64,000 nt of DNA from Paracyclopina nana (lineage: Eukaryota; Arthropoda; Copepoda; Cyclopoida; Cyclopettidae), in contig JAGUCH010000003.1 in assembly GCA_019096065.1 (NCBI GenBank), positions 62,001-126,000 of the forward strand, read 5' to 3'. This document shows positions 29,001-42,183 of this stretch, piece after piece. Each line of letters opens with the position of its first letter. Position 1 is the stretch's first letter. Made by a program: the position numbers and the translations under genes. The notes under the pieces were generated by a model, which saw only the letters and a list, made by a program, of their open reading frames with translations, searched no databases and had not been told where the DNA came from.

Positions 29001-32000
29001 CCTTGGGCAGTTTCTTGAGGAAGCAAGGCTCCTCGCTGCCCATGGGGGACACGATGTAGGCATTGAGCGAGCGAAGGTCATAGTCGGAAATATTTTCAGG
29101 CAGAGACAGCTCGGATGCTGAGCCCACTGAGATGGCATTGCGCTTTTTGCCCTCGCCTGTCACCTTGCAGGTGAAGGGTGAGCCCTCAATGTGCTGATCC
29201 GCGAAGCGAGCTGAAATCTTGTATTCACCAGGGGCAGTTGGCAAGTAGGAGACATTCACGGTTCCGTCCTTGTTGTCAATGCAGTTGATGTCAGCCTTGC
29301 TGGGGCCTTCCACAGCCAGGGCAAGACCGCCTGCACCTGCGCCTTTAGTTGAGATGACAAAGTTGGCTGGATCGCCGCAAACTCCATGAGTGAGGCCAGG
29401 TCCATAAGCGTACACTTTGCCTTCGTCATTGGGACTTGCAAAGAATTTGTAGGGTGAGCCTTGGACATGCTCACCATTGTACCTGACATCTAGGTTGTGA
29501 GCGCCTTGCTCAGTGGGCTGGTAGAAAACGCCTACGCTGCCGTTTCCGTTATCCTCAACGTGGGGAAGGTGCATTGCATTGCTCGGTGTTCTGACTTGGG
29601 CCGTCACATTGCCACCCGTTGATGGAATTGGAATGTTGGAGAGTTCAACGGGGTGCAAGTTGTTGCCATTCTTGCCATAGTTCCCATTGATGTCATCCAG
29701 GCCCTTGCGACCGTAGGCATCTGAGGAGCCCTTTCTGGATTTGTCATGCGACCCTCTTCGACCACCATGGCGGCTACTTCCGCCGCGACGGCCGTTGTCA
29801 TTCAGGTCATCTGCTGAGTCATCACTTGAGCTATCTCTCAATCCATGGCTGCCAGGTCCTCTCCGGCCGCCTTTTCGGTGTCTTGAATCTTGGTTGTCTG
29901 CCGAATCCAAGGGGTCTTTCGAGCCAGTCCTTGATCGACCATATGGATAGCTATCCAGACCTGGATACGATTTTCCACTAGAGTCCTTCCGCTGGTCATC
30001 ACCATGGATAGAGTCCAAGTTAGAGCCTTTGCGGCTGCCATATTTATCTTTGGATCCCTTTCGGCTGGTGTCATCATAGGCTTGTGATCCTCTTCTTGAA
30101 TGTTCGTCTTCTGCATCAAATGCTGAGCCTCGCCTTAGTGGATCATCAAGAAGTGAGTCACCTGGTCCATACCTTGACCTGCCATTAGGATCCTGCTCTA
30201 ATCTCTTCTGCTGGCTTCCAGAGTGAGGGTCATCAGGATCATATCTTGACTGTGGATGATTAGGGTCAAAGTCCTTGTCCGACCCCCTACTCCTTGCATT
30301 GGCATTAGAGCCCAGATGAGATCCTTTGCGATTTTTGTGGTCATCAAATCTTGCATAAGGATCGTTGGGTTCAAATTCAGATCCTCTCCTGTAGCTAGGG
30401 TCATCAGGATCCAGGCTGGACACTTTTCGATGGCCAGGATAATTTGAGTCGAGACCTGAACCTCTTCGGTAGCTAGGATCACTTGGATCATATCCTGATC
30501 CTTTTCTGCTGCCAAGATCATTTGAGTCTCTGCCTGATCCTCTCCTGCTACTTTTGGGGTCATTGGGGTCAAACCGAGAGTCTCGTCGACTTGCAGGATC
30601 ATTGTCATCTAGTCCAGAACCTCTCTTGCTGTGATAATCTCCTGATCCTTTTCTGAAGCTTGGGTCATCAGAATCAAGCCTTGAACCTGGTCGATAGTTA
30701 GGGTCATTTGCATCCAGACTCGAGCCTGGTCTGTGATTGGGGTCACTAGAGTCAAGTCCTGATCCCCTCCTGTAGCTGGAATTGGTTGGATCAAGTCCTT
30801 TTTTGTTCAATGGGTCATCATCAGAGGCTAGCCTTTTCCTGTAATTTGGATCATCAGAATCCAAGCCTTTTCGGTGAGTGGGGTCACCTGAGTCATGACC
30901 CGATCCCTTTCTGTAATTAGAATCATCAGATTCAAGGGCTGATCCTCTTCTTTGGCGTGGATCATTTTGGTCAAGCCTTGAGCCTCTTCTGGTACTCGAA
31001 TCCTTTGAGCCCTTCCTGGAGCTCAGTTCATCATTTGATTCAATTCCTGATCCTCTTCTGGTGTTAATGTCATTTGTATCATATCCTGACCCTCTTCTTC
31101 TGTTAGCATCATTGGGGTCATAACTTGATCCTTTCCTGTGAGTAGGGTCATCTGAGTCCAGGCCAGAACCTCTTCTGTTGTTAGGGTCATTTGAGCCATA
31201 TCCTGACCCTCTCCTCCGGCTGGGATCATTAGGATCATAATTTGATCCTCTCCTGTAATTGGGGTCATCTGAGTCCAGACCAGAGCCTCTTCTGCTATTC
31301 GGATCATTTGGATCAAATCCTGATCCTTTTCTTCCATGAGGATCATTGGGATCATAGCTTGATCCTTTCCTGTAGCTTGGATCATCTGAGTCTAGACCTG
31401 AGCCTTTTCTGTTGTGTGGATCGTTAGGATCAAATCCAGTCCCTCTTCCTCCATCAGGATCATTAGGATTATAACTTGATCGTTTCCTGTAATTTGGGTC
31501 ATCTGAGTCTAGGCCAGAACCTTTTCTGTTGTTTGGGTCATATCCTGAGCTTCTTCTTCCATTAGGATCACTTGGATCAAAGTTTGATCCTTTCCTGCAG
31601 TGTGGATCATCTGTGTCTACACCTGGCCCTCTACCTCTGCTTGGGCCATTTGGATCTAAACTTGATCCTTTCCTGAAGTTAGGGTCCTCTGAGCCATAGC
31701 CTGATCCTCTTCTGTTGCTTGGGTCATTTGGATCTGAACTTGATCCTTTCCTGTAGTTAGGGTCCTCTGAGCCATAGCCTGATCCTCTTCTGTTGCTTGG
31801 GTCATTTGGATCTGAACTTGATCCTTTCCTGTAGTTGGGGTCATCTGTGCCAAGCCCTGACCCCCTTCTGTAGCTTGGGTCATTTTGATTTTCCCCTGAT
31901 AGCTTTCTTCTGTTGGGATCATTTTGATCATACCCTGAGCCTTTTCTGTGGCTTGGATCATTTGGACCAAGCCCAGAGCCTCTTCTATTGAAGGGGTCAT

Positions 32001-35000
32001 TAGGATCAACCCCTGACAGCTTTCTACCGTCAGGATCATTTGGATCATACCCTGATGGCTTTCTGGTATTGGCATCACTTGGATCATACCCTGATGGCTT
32101 TCTGGCATCGGGATCATTTGGATCATACCCTGAGCCTTTTCTGTAGCTTGGATCATTAGGACCAAGCCCAGAGCCTCTTCTACTGCTTGGGTCATTTGAG
32201 TCTAACACTGAGCCCGTCCTGTTGGGGTCATCAAGTCCTGATCCTCTTCTGCTATTAGGATCATTGGGATCCAGATGAGAGCCCCTTCTAAAGTTGGGGT
32301 CACTTGAATCCAATCCAGAGCCTCGTCTATTACTGTTGTCATTAGGATCCATTTTTGAGCCTTTTCGGCTATGCAGTTCATTGAGGCTAGATTTCTTAGC
32401 TAGGTTAGGGTCATTTGAATCTGCAAGGCCAGTGGGATCATGTTGGCCAGTACCACTTATGTTGTAATTGCCATCGTCTGCTCTGGATGCCTTTCTTGAA
32501 CTAGCATCGGCAGAGCTAGCTAAAGAGTCCTTTCTGTTATTTGGATCAAGTTTTGAGCCTCTTCTGGTAAGGTCATCAGAGCCCATTCTTCCCTCTGAGC
32601 CGTCTTGCCCAAACCTTGAGTCACGTCTACCATCTGGCCCAATGTCTGAGTCCTCATCTAAATTGTCTCTTGAGCCCTTTCGGTTGTTTGCACCACTTGG
32701 ATCGTAACTAGAATCCTTCCCGGAATTGATGTCATCAGCATGCAATTTTGATCTATTGGGGTCACTTGAACCCAATCTTGAAGTTCTCCGACCAGATGCA
32801 TCATCCAGCTCAGAGCCTCTCCTATTGGAGCCTGAATCACCTGCTCTGTTCTGTTCTCTTCCACCAAGATTGGATCCTCTTCGGGCTCCATCGGAATCAC
32901 TGAGCCCAAAGTCATCATCATCATGAGCTGAAGATCCCTTTCTTCCATAAGGATCAGAATCTCCGAATTTAGATCCCTTCCGGCTGCCATCTTCGGATCC
33001 TTTGCGGCTTTTGTCTTCACCTAACCTTGATCCTGCAAGGCTTGCTGAGCCTTTCCTGCTAGCATCCTCGGAAGATTTCTTTCTTCCAAAAATGTCTGCA
33101 TCGTCTCCCGATCCCTTGCGTCCATCTCTTGAGCCTTGGCCTTTTCCTTGATTGCGGCCATCAGCTGAATTTCCAGACTTTAGACCTTGGTCAGCACTGC
33201 CATCATCACCAAGGCCACTTGAACGACGGCCAGCACCTCCTTCTTGGCCAAGTAGGTCTCGACTAGCTTGACGGCTGCCTAGGTTGCGGCCATATGGTGT
33301 ATCTTGACTGCTAGACTTGCGACTGCCAAGTCCAGAGCTTTCGCTGCTTGATTTTCTGCTTGCTCCAGAGGAGTCGCCGAGGGACCCTCCGCTTCCTTTC
33401 CTTCTGGATGGGTCGCCATCAGTGCCGCTCCGGTTGTATTTTCCTCCAAGACTTCCGTCATTGTCATCATCATTGTCATCTTTTTTGCCATCCAAGGCTC
33501 CTGGCAGAGCATTGCGAATCAGCTCTGACACATCTCTTGGACCTGAGAAGACACCAACATTAGTTATGGTCATGTTACTGCCATACTATCTGTTACCTTT
33601 GCCCTCTTCGGCGATGCTCTGTCTTTGAAGGCCAGTACCGTTTTTGGAGTAGGATCGCTCGGGACTGATTGCGCTGCTGCCCTTTCGCGATCCTAGACCA
33701 TCACTGATGGCAGCACTGACAACGTCTTCCATGTTGGGGTTGCATGTCATGAGGAAGGGACTTCCTGGAATGTCAACTCCCGCATATCTCACGGCGATCT
33801 GCAGAGAATGTACATAATCAAATTCATGCTACAGAAGCAAGCAAGTGTTGTTCATTACCTCATAGGGATCTCCGACGGGTGGCGGCACATAGGAAACTTC
33901 GTGAGTTCCATCTCCTTTGTCCATGATAACGGGCTGGCTGAATGCCTTTTTGCGATCGCTGCTGCTTCCCTTTCTGCCTCCTGCTGATGACATTTTCCCG
34001 GACTTCTTCCCTGCCTTGTCATCGCGTCCGCGTTTTCCGGACTCATTCAGGTCGTCTTTGTTGGCACCCAAAGCATCGGAGCTGCCTCGTCGCGACAAGC
34101 TATCTCCCCTAGCTCGCAGGGCAGCCAGGCCTTTGCCCTCCTTATTGCCAATGCCAAATCCATCATCCTCTTCATCATCAGTTAACAGCTCTGAGGCTTT
34201 TCGTGAACCAAGTCCTCGTTGGTCGTTGTCAATGTCTTTTCTAGCTCCTTGACCGGACTTTGAGCCTTTTCTGGCATCGGATCCATCTAGTCGGGAGCCT
34301 CTCCTTGTTTTCCCAAGATCAGCATTGTCATCATCATTGTTGTCGTCACTTTGACCATCACCAATGATAACCTCAAGTGGAGCATCACCTGTGTCAGATG
34401 CGTCCACAGTGAAGGAGGTTGGCTTGCCAGGGAAAATGCTCTCTGGCTCCAGGCCAGGTCCATAGGCTTTGACCTTTCGTGGATCCACTTTGGGCTTGCC
34501 ATCGATGGTGGTCACCGGCACCTGGAATGGCGACCCTGGAATGTGCTCATCATCAAATTTGATGGCAATGTCATAGTCGCCCTCCTCAACAGGGACATAT
34601 TCGACTGTGCAGGTTCCGTCCTTGTTGTCAGTGCAGTTCATCTCGGCCTCGGAGGGGCCTTCGACGGCAATGCCGAGGCCTCCTGTGCCCGCATTTCTTG
34701 TCTCAATGGTGAATGTGTTGACTTGGTCGACAATGCCTCTCTCCAGACCGTCTCCGTATGCTTTGACCTTTTGAGGATTGCATCCTCTCACCGCAGTGAC
34801 AGGGAAGGGGGAGTCCGGAAGGGGTGTTCCATCGTAGCGTAAGTCCACCTCGTGGTCTCCCTCCTCTGTGGGAATGTAGCTGACTTGGAAGGGACCGTCA
34901 GGGCCGAGCTTGCTCACGTCGGCCTCCACGGGGTTGCCATCTGGTCCGGAAATGTCGCATTGAACCTGTGATTTCAGGTTGCTTGGCAGCTCGGACGTGT

Positions 35001-38000
35001 CGACAACAAAGTCATTAGGGCAGTCGACGAATGCCTCAGGCTCAAAGTCGATGAGCTTGATCTTGGTCAAGTCGACCGCGGGCTTTATGTCCAATTTGAT
35101 TGGGCTCTGCGGCACCTCGGTGTCATCGAGGGCAATGACGATGGACTGGGGTCCTGCGATTTGGGCCTCATAGGTCACGGTGTAGGTGTCATCGCCGTTG
35201 TCGGTGATCGAGACGGGAACGGTTTTGCGTTTGGCGCTCGTTATGTTCACGGTGACGTCACCAGGGCCAGACTTGGAGCAGTCCACGGTGAATTCGACTG
35301 GGCAGCCAGCGCGGACGCCTGGCTCAATGCCGGGCCCATAAACTTCAACCTTGAAGCAGCACATTAATTTTTTATATCAAATCTAGGCCTTTTTTTACTA
35401 AGTGTGCTGAGACTTGAGAGACCCTGTCCTAATTTTTCTATAACTGATATTGCCACCTTAAAATGTTTCTAATTACACTTTTTTATATCTCTATTAGTTA
35501 TGACGCTGTATCATTTTTTGTTGAGCAGCGTTATCCTTATAAAATTGGCAAGCTTTTAGGCATAAAATCAGGGCACTTAATAGGTGGATCCCAAAACATT
35601 AGGCAGCTAAGCTTAAGCAAAAGCAAAGTAACTTTGATTGCGAATTTCTCAGCAACTTCTCAACTGATTCGAACCAAAATTGGTAGGATTCATTAGAGTT
35701 GCCTTATAATTGTTCATGCCTAATTCAGCCCAAATCCGAGGTCACATTCAAAAGATTGGTTTTAAGCAAAGCAAAGCTGGGCTAAGCAAAGGGAAATTGG
35801 GTACCACTTAGCAGCCTCAGATTTGCACTAAATTTGACAACAACAATTATAAGGTTACTCTGATGAATCCTACCAATTTTGGTTCGAATCAGATGAGAAG
35901 TTGCTGAGAAATATGCAATCTAAGTTACCTTGCTTTTGCTTAAGCTTAGCTGGCTATGTTGTGGGATCCGCCTAATGATTATAAACCAAAGATTTGTCAG
36001 AATTACCACATATTTTTTTTTTGCGAAAACTAAAAACTTAAATCAAGTTCGTATTGCTTTGATTTGAATTGGCGTTTGCCATTTTTTCTCGCCGAAGAAA
36101 CTGCTGCGTTCTATGCTTCATAAACTACTCTGATTTTATGGAGCAACAGGTCTGAATTGCTTGACTACATGGAGAACATTTGAAATCAGGTCATTTTTTG
36201 TGCTAAAAGATGAAAATGAGCTAGGTAACAATTGTATATCCAAAGAGTACTTGAATGTTTGGATACATTTGTGATGGCTAGTTATCATTTGTTAGTTACT
36301 TGGCCAAAATATCATTATTTATATGAAAATTGCACCTCTTTTATTTTATTTTAATTTGCACTCACCAGCGAAGGGTCATTGGGGTTGTCGTTCAAGACTC
36401 GGAATGGACTTCCTGGGACTGCAACGCCTCCGAAATTCACGAACACCGTTTGCTTGTGCTGCTTGGCTCTGGGTGTGTAGAAGCACTCGAACACCGTTTC
36501 CGAGACCTTGCTGATTCGGGGCTCAAATTGGCCGAGGTCGTCAACCAGATAAATTTCCAGTGGGGCGCTGCTTCCCGCGTCGGAAATGTCCACCGTGAAG
36601 TGCGTCTCCTCTTTAGGGTTGACTCCGTTTTCGACTCCGGGTCCGAAGACTCGGACCTTGTCCGGGTCGTAATCGGTTGCGGGGACGATTTGCGCCATGT
36701 ATGGCGACCCGGGAATGTCTTCCTTATCACATAGGATGTGGACCGCGTATTCGCCCTCGGCCGTGGGGATGTATTCGACCTCGGCCGATCCGTCCCCATT
36801 GTCCTATGAGTATGAAGTAGGTTTCCAATTTCGTTCATTTCGACCAATTCAAATTTACCTTGCAGTTGATTTTGGCTTGCGACGGTCCCTGGATGCTGAA
36901 GCCCAAGGCTCCGGTCTCCCCGCAAGTGTCCACTGTGAACTTTGCCGGCTTGCTCACAATGCCACCCTTGAGGCCCGGGCCGTAGGCCTTGATCTTCGAC
37001 ACCTTGTGCTTGCCAATGGTCACCTCGAACGGCGACCTGGGGATCTCGACGTTGGCAAAGGTGATCATGATGATGTGTCGCCCGTCCCGCTTGGGCGTGT
37101 ATGTGAACTCCGTGGTGGTGGCGTCGATGGACCTAGAAATGTAGTCGAGGTCGATTCCGCCGGGGCCGATGATCTTGACGCCGACCTTGCCCTCGCCGGC
37201 GCCCTCGGTGTACACCTTAAAGTCCACCGTTTCGTTCACCCGGATTCCGGTGGGCTGGAGGCCGCGGCCGTTGGCCCACACCTTGGTGGGTATGCTGGCC
37301 GGGGACACGCGCACTCCGAACGGGCTCAAGGGGATGGGGTTGCCCGCGAAGAACACGTTAACGGAATGGAGGCCTAGGAGGGTGGCGACGTACTCGCACT
37401 TGTACGTGTCTGCCTCGCTTGGGTGCGGGCTGATTTGGATGGGCACCGAGTCCTTCTTGCCCTTGGGGTCGAGTATGATGACATCGGGCGACCCTTTGCC
37501 CGCGCCCTGGGCGAAGATGTCAAAGTGGGTGGGCCTGTTGATGATTACGCCCTCGGGCAGGAGTCCCGGTCCGGAGGCTGTCACCTTGCTCGCATCCCCG
37601 GCAAAGCCCTCAACGTTGACGTTGTATGGCGAGTCCGGGATCTCGCGGTTGGACCAGGTGATGCTCACAACGTAGTCGCCCTCTTCCTCGGGGAAGTAAC
37701 TGCAGCTGTAGGTGGCCTTTCTATCGTTGTTGAACACAATCTCGCATTCGAGCTCCTTTCCAGACTCCTGTTGGACAACCTTGACCGCCAGCTCTCCGTC
37801 GCCGGCGCCGAACGTCTCCACGGTGAAGTTGGCCGGCGCCTTGGCCACCAGACCCTTGGGCTCGAGGCCGGGTCCGTAGGCGCGGACCTTGGTGGCGTCC
37901 GTCTTCTTTCGCAGCGGGGCGCCGGGCTTGAGCTTGGCATGCGGGAACTGCGACAAGTAGGTCATCATGGACTGCTCGTCCACGTTGGGGTTGACGATCT

Positions 38001-40024
38001 CCTCGGGCTCGAGGAGCTTGGGCACGTTGAGCCACTTGTCGGCCAGGTCCATGGCCTCCCTTGCGTTTTCCACGGGGCGCTTGGGGTCCCAGTTCTCCCA
38101 GTCGGGACAGAGGCCGGGCGCAACGTTGTCGACGAGGGCGCCTATGGCCTTGCCGTCGTTGAAGTCTGTGGTGAAGTTGTTGAGCATGGGCACCTTGTCC
38201 TTCACCCAGTCCATGAGCCGTTGCTTGGGCGTCTTCTCTGCGGCCGCCCCGCCGCCGCCCAGGGGTGGCCCGTCCCACATGGGCATGGAGATGGCGTAGT
38301 GGAGGATGAGCGTCCAAATGAGGCCCAGGATCAGCTTGAGCTTGCAGTCGACAATGTCCGTGGAGTCGATGTTGACCAGTGTGATGCCCTCCCTCTCGAG
38401 GAACTCGAGGGCGATGCTGACATTTTCCAGCTTCTGCGATCTGAATGGGTAAGAAGAATTCCATATTTCCATTTTTCAATTTTTTCTATAACCTATAGTG
38501 GCAGTAACTTTGATTTTTAAAGGCTGTTCATGGCAATGCCCACCTTGAATGTATACAGTCTGTCCCAGCGATTTCTGTAGACTTTGAAATCAAAAGTTCG
38601 TGTTGAAACTTTTGGAAATACCAAACACCTGGATACCGTTGGAAAGTTTGAAACTTAAGCCATCTTTTTTAGTTTTGAGATTTTTAAAAAGTATTTATTC
38701 AAATTTTGATTCAAACCACAAAATTGATAGTTACTCAAAATACACGCCCATTTTCCCTGATTTTATTTGATGAAAAGACACTTTGACGAAAAAAATATTT
38801 TTTCAAGTTCACTTAAAATTGGTTAAACATTTGATCTTCATAAACAAATAATCCCAAAGATGTGTTTCTTAAAACACTAATTTTGAAATTTTTTTAGTAG
38901 GCAGTGGCCTTATTGTCTTTTTTCTTTATAATGAAAAATATCCTTTCCAATTGTCTAGCTTTCTGATGAGCCAGCACGGTGCTGCAAGATTTTTTTTCAT
39001 GAAAAAATGTCAAAAAATGCCCGGGATTGGCTTAGCTGAAAATTTGGTCAAAAAAGGCCAGTTTCTGCAAATTTGCTTTTTGCGGAAAAAAATTAAGGGT
39101 ACCTCAGGCAAATTAAGTTTTCTCATTTCTTTACTTTTAATTTCTTTTGTCCATTGAATCAATAATAGATGGCCAAAGATTCAAGCTTTCCAATGATATC
39201 CATAGTGTCTAATATTTCCCGAATTTGCAACACACACTTTTGATTTCCAAGTGTGCAGAAATCAACGGGACAGTCTGTATAGCATTCTTCAATATTTAGT
39301 AAGCAAGTCTCTAAAATACTCAGGAAGGGAGATAATCAAGCTCAAAGTAGGTTAGGTTGATTTTCGCTCGTATCTCTTTTCCTGTGTATCTCATTTCTTA
39401 TAAAATAATGAAAGTTAGATACTTTGATTTAGGAGACGGGCAATGACGCTCACCAAAGCTGAGCTGCGTGTTTTTTGCCATTTTATGGTATTTTAAGCAT
39501 TGCTTTCTTTCTTGTCAGCATGCTTAATTTCCAGTAAATTGACTAGAAAGTTATCTGAGCTTTCTAATGGTACCAATGCAATTTGAGACATGAGCTTTTG
39601 GCCCTGATTAGGCCTACCTGAAGTTGGGCCGCTTGTTGTGCTTGGGCATTTTCTTGTTGGCGAGCACCTCGATGAGCGCGATGAGCTTGAGTCCATCGCT
39701 GAAGTCGGTGGCGAGGTCGTCGATGGCCTTGTCGACGGTCTTGAGGTGCTCGTTGGCCCAGCGGGTGAAGGTGTTTTGCTGGATGCGCTTCCACTCCGCG
39801 TCGGCCTTCAGCTCTCGCTCCGCGTTGGCCATGGCCACCTCGCGGTCGAAGGAGTCGTCGGTGTCGCTGCTGTGCAGGGCCTCGGAGCCTCTGCGGGCCA
39901 GGAAGTTGAGGGCGGGGGACTCGTCGCCTTGCAACTGAGCCACGGCTCGCTCGCGAGCTCCCAGCCGCGGGCTCCCGATCGAGCCGCCGTAGCCGGGGCG
40001 AGGGCTCGCGCTGCGGTGATGCAT
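26024..40024 (-). CDS. filamin (actin cross-linker) with giant Ser/Asp/Arg insert
   Basis: Exons from the start: 40024-39618, 38440-36859, 36803-36366, 35349-33859, 33798-33597, 33542-28456, 28090-27677, 27155-26346 and 26287-26024. All are GT-AG and in phase, giving 3,564 residues. An N-terminal actin-binding domain of two CH domains (about residues 78-185, with [14 protein letters not shown], and 205-305, with [12 protein letters not shown]) is followed by about 18 Ig-like filamin repeats with the usual YGPGL, VEGPSKA and GSPF signatures. A hinge rich in Ser/Gln precedes the last, dimerising repeat (exon 9). Repeat 9 contains an acidic/RKGS insert of ~150 residues (exon 4). Between repeats 9 and 10 an insert of about 1,300 residues fills most of exon 6; ordinary filamins have 2,200-2,800 residues in total. 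This is the orthologue type of Drosophila cheerio. It links F-actin to membrane receptors and senses tension. A 4-codon uORF precedes the start. Confidence 0.95.
27270..27655. repeat. direct repeat of ~185 bp in filamin intron 7
   Basis: 27270-27455 and 27478-27655 share AACTTCTCGC, AAGTCAGTTTT, AACGTGGAATT, GCTTTTAAATTGGTTTGTTT and GAAATTCCGCCAAATCGAG. It is noncoding and diverged by roughly 15-20%. Confidence 0.75.
28142..28455. other. filamin intron 6
   Basis: AT-rich intron (28091-28455) between exons 6 and 7. No gene, RNA or repeat is recognised. Confidence 0.6.
30190..33000 (-). repeat. 39-bp coding minisatellite in filamin exon 6
   Basis: On the minus strand about 55 or more units of 39 bp encode 13-residue repeats of type D-P-N-D-P-N-x-R-[RK]-G-S-G-x. 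Some blocks show a 78-bp higher-order unit (two near-identical copies at about 31680-31835). Toward 33500 the units become irregular but keep the [RK]-[RK]-G-S motif. The whole region stays in frame within one exon. Confidence 0.9.
35583..35985. mobile_element. ~400-bp palindromic (MITE-like) element in filamin intron 3
   Basis: Arms of about 140 bp (35583-35720 and 35845-35985) are imperfect reverse complements, sharing CTAAGCTTAAGCAAAAGCAA and GATTCGAACCAAAATTGGTA with their complements. The rest of this 1-kb intron holds no gene. Confidence 0.7.
38441..39617. other. filamin intron 1 (coding-exon numbering)
   Basis: 1.2 kb of AT-rich sequence separates the two halves of the first CH domain. 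I see no gene or clear repeat; small open frames here lack coding character. Confidence 0.5.
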
Positions 40025-40937
40025 GCTTATTTTATCGCCATCCCTGCTGCTGCTGGAATGACATTATGACTCATGAGATCACTTCCAATTACACATCACC
40101 TTGCTTAACTTGAAGCTTTGACATAAATTTAGGTATAGATATTTAGGCATAATGTTTAGCCAAGGTTTGAGCAAGGTGACTGTGAATTCTGTAATGCATT
40201 CGAGATGTGTGTCTTTTATGGGATGGTCGAACTAGCTGGCGAAGGTCGAATTTCCCTGGGCGCTCATCTTTTTAGCTTGCGCTCAAGGCCGCCATCAAAT
40301 AATGAATTCAGACTTGGAATTTGACTCCCTGATTTCGCGTGATTCACGAGCTACAATCAAACTGCAAAGAATGTCTGGATGATGATGACACTCCTTGAAA
40401 AAGAGACTCCATACCCTTATAAGGAAATAGTGAGTCACTTCTTACCTCTGATAATTCTCCTTGAAATCCTTTGATACACAGACTGTTGTTGATCACTGCA
40501 CAGTTTTTCAGTTTTCCGATGATGTGTGCACTTTTTTTTTAATAATAAATAGCGAGGCCGCCAGCAGCTGATTGCGAGGCTACTCTGATACCTCCAATGG
40601 CAGCCAGTCTCGTGACATAACTAAGGTGCAATTGCTAGCCTGCCTATGAGACCCCTGTGTAGTAACATTGGCGCCGACCCGAACTTCCTAGCTTGACTTT
40701 GGTGCGCGCCTTCTTGAGAGCAGCAGTCACCTTGAGCTCTGTTTTGAGCTGCTGCAACAGCAGGAAATGAGCCCTCCACACTTTCCACCATGCATATCCT
40801 CAATGCCAATTGCGCTTGGTCAAAATCCAGCTCTCAGCCGGAGAAAAACAGCACTTTATGGCACTCTGCCAGACTTTTGCACTACTACTACTACAGGCTT
40901 TTCTGCTCCACATTTTTGCTCTAGTTGCTTTACAAGT
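40025..40937. other. filamin 5' region
   Basis: On the minus strand a splice-acceptor-like TTCCAG at about 40061-40066 precedes a short leader containing ATGGCGATAAAATAA (a four-codon uORF) and the start codon. A noncoding first exon farther upstream is likely. No other gene is recognised. Confidence 0.4.
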
Positions 40938-42183
40938 AGTAGGGTGCGGACCCTAAATTGAACATATGACTTGCATCAATTTTAAAATGCTCAGAAGATA
41001 AAATTAGGGAATATCTGTTGAATTCCGTGTCAGTAAAAATCCGCGCTGTTAACATCCGCTCAGCAAAATTCCGTTGACTGAAAATTCGTATAGCTAAAAT
41101 TCGTTTGAACGCTGTAGCTTGTTGACTTTACAGAGGCAAGCCTAAAACAAATTCATCCTAGTCTTGGTCATATCTACTTGTATTATTTACTGTACTTTGC
41201 TACCAAGCTGGTTGGCTTGGTTGATTTGAATTTATGCTGAGAATGCCATCTATGGTTAATGCTCTGTTCATCTACAAACTCCTTTAAAAGGAAACGTAAC
41301 GCGAAATTCCTTTGCGCAAAGTTCTCATTACAATATTACATAGCTGCGTAGAGTTGTCATTCTGCATGGTTTCGTCATTATGCATTCCTTAAGGAACGAT
41401 AGATGAACAGAGTATAATGCCCTGTTCATGTATTAAGAAAGACTTAAGGTATGGAAAAAATTATCATCATAAGGAATAGTGAATCTGCTGCTGACTGCTA
41501 CTCTACGAGTTCAGCTTGGGGCCGAGCAGTGTTTTTAGTGGCAATTTTTGCTATTTTGTCTCATGGTTTTCAGCGTTTTTCAAAACAATTACTAGCTTTC
41601 TTAACGTTTCTTTGATAAGAGATGAAATTTATCTAGTGATTTTGCTCAAAATGGCTTAAATGCGGAGTGCTTAGTTGTCCAAATTAGATTTGTTTACTTT
41701 CCAGTTGGTTTAAAGTCGATCTAATTTTTTAGTATCAGCTGGCGCTTGTCATAACACAATTTTTCTCCTTTCCTTGAGGTGTTTTTCTTGCATTTTCCAA
41801 TGGAGTTTGGGACGTACATGAACAGGACATAAATCTTCATACAAAGATTGCATAACTTAGAATTCAGAGTCTCAAAACAAAAGTTTTTGTATCAGAATGT
41901 TTAAAAAGTGGCCAAATATCTAGATACTTAATATCAAATCATTAGCTCATCAATTAAAAGGTGCTATAGCTGCTATTCAAAGCATTAATGTAAAAACCTA
42001 TAGGTGTATTTTGTCAAAATATCACCGAAGAGTAATACTGACATGAAAAAATCTAAAAAGTATTTTGAAACTACTGAAAACAGCGGATTTTTACGGAACG
42101 GATTTTAACGGTTCGGATTTTTGCGGATGCGGATTTGAACAGAAATAGCGAAATTAGAGGTCATGTTTGGGTTCGCACCCTGC
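40938..42183. mobile_element. non-autonomous element with AGGGTGCG ends
   Basis: AGGGTGCGGACCCTAAA at about 40941 is matched by TTTGGGTTCGCACCCT ending near 42181. Subterminal CGGATTTT / AAAATCCG motifs occur at both ends (41020-41110 and 42085-42140). No transposase is present. Two smaller MITEs are nested inside. Confidence 0.55.
41255..41832. mobile_element. two MITEs with ATGCCCTGTTCAT-type termini
   Basis: The first, 41255-41415 (~160 bp), is bounded by CTCTGTTCATCTAC and its complement. The second, 41420-41832 (~410 bp), is bounded by GCCCTGTTCATGTA and TACATGAACAGGAC. They share termini with the elements at about 42866 and 46157-47072. Confidence 0.65.

Noticed and set aside
30190..33000. 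Regularly repeated sequence that could suggest a CRISPR-like array
   Set aside because: Units are contiguous coding repeats with no unique spacers, in a eukaryotic filamin exon.
37423..38520. 365-codon open frame on the plus strand
   Set aside because: It lies exactly antisense to filamin exon 2, which has unmistakable CH and Ig domains. Long antisense frames are expected opposite GC-rich coding sequence. The protein has no domain.
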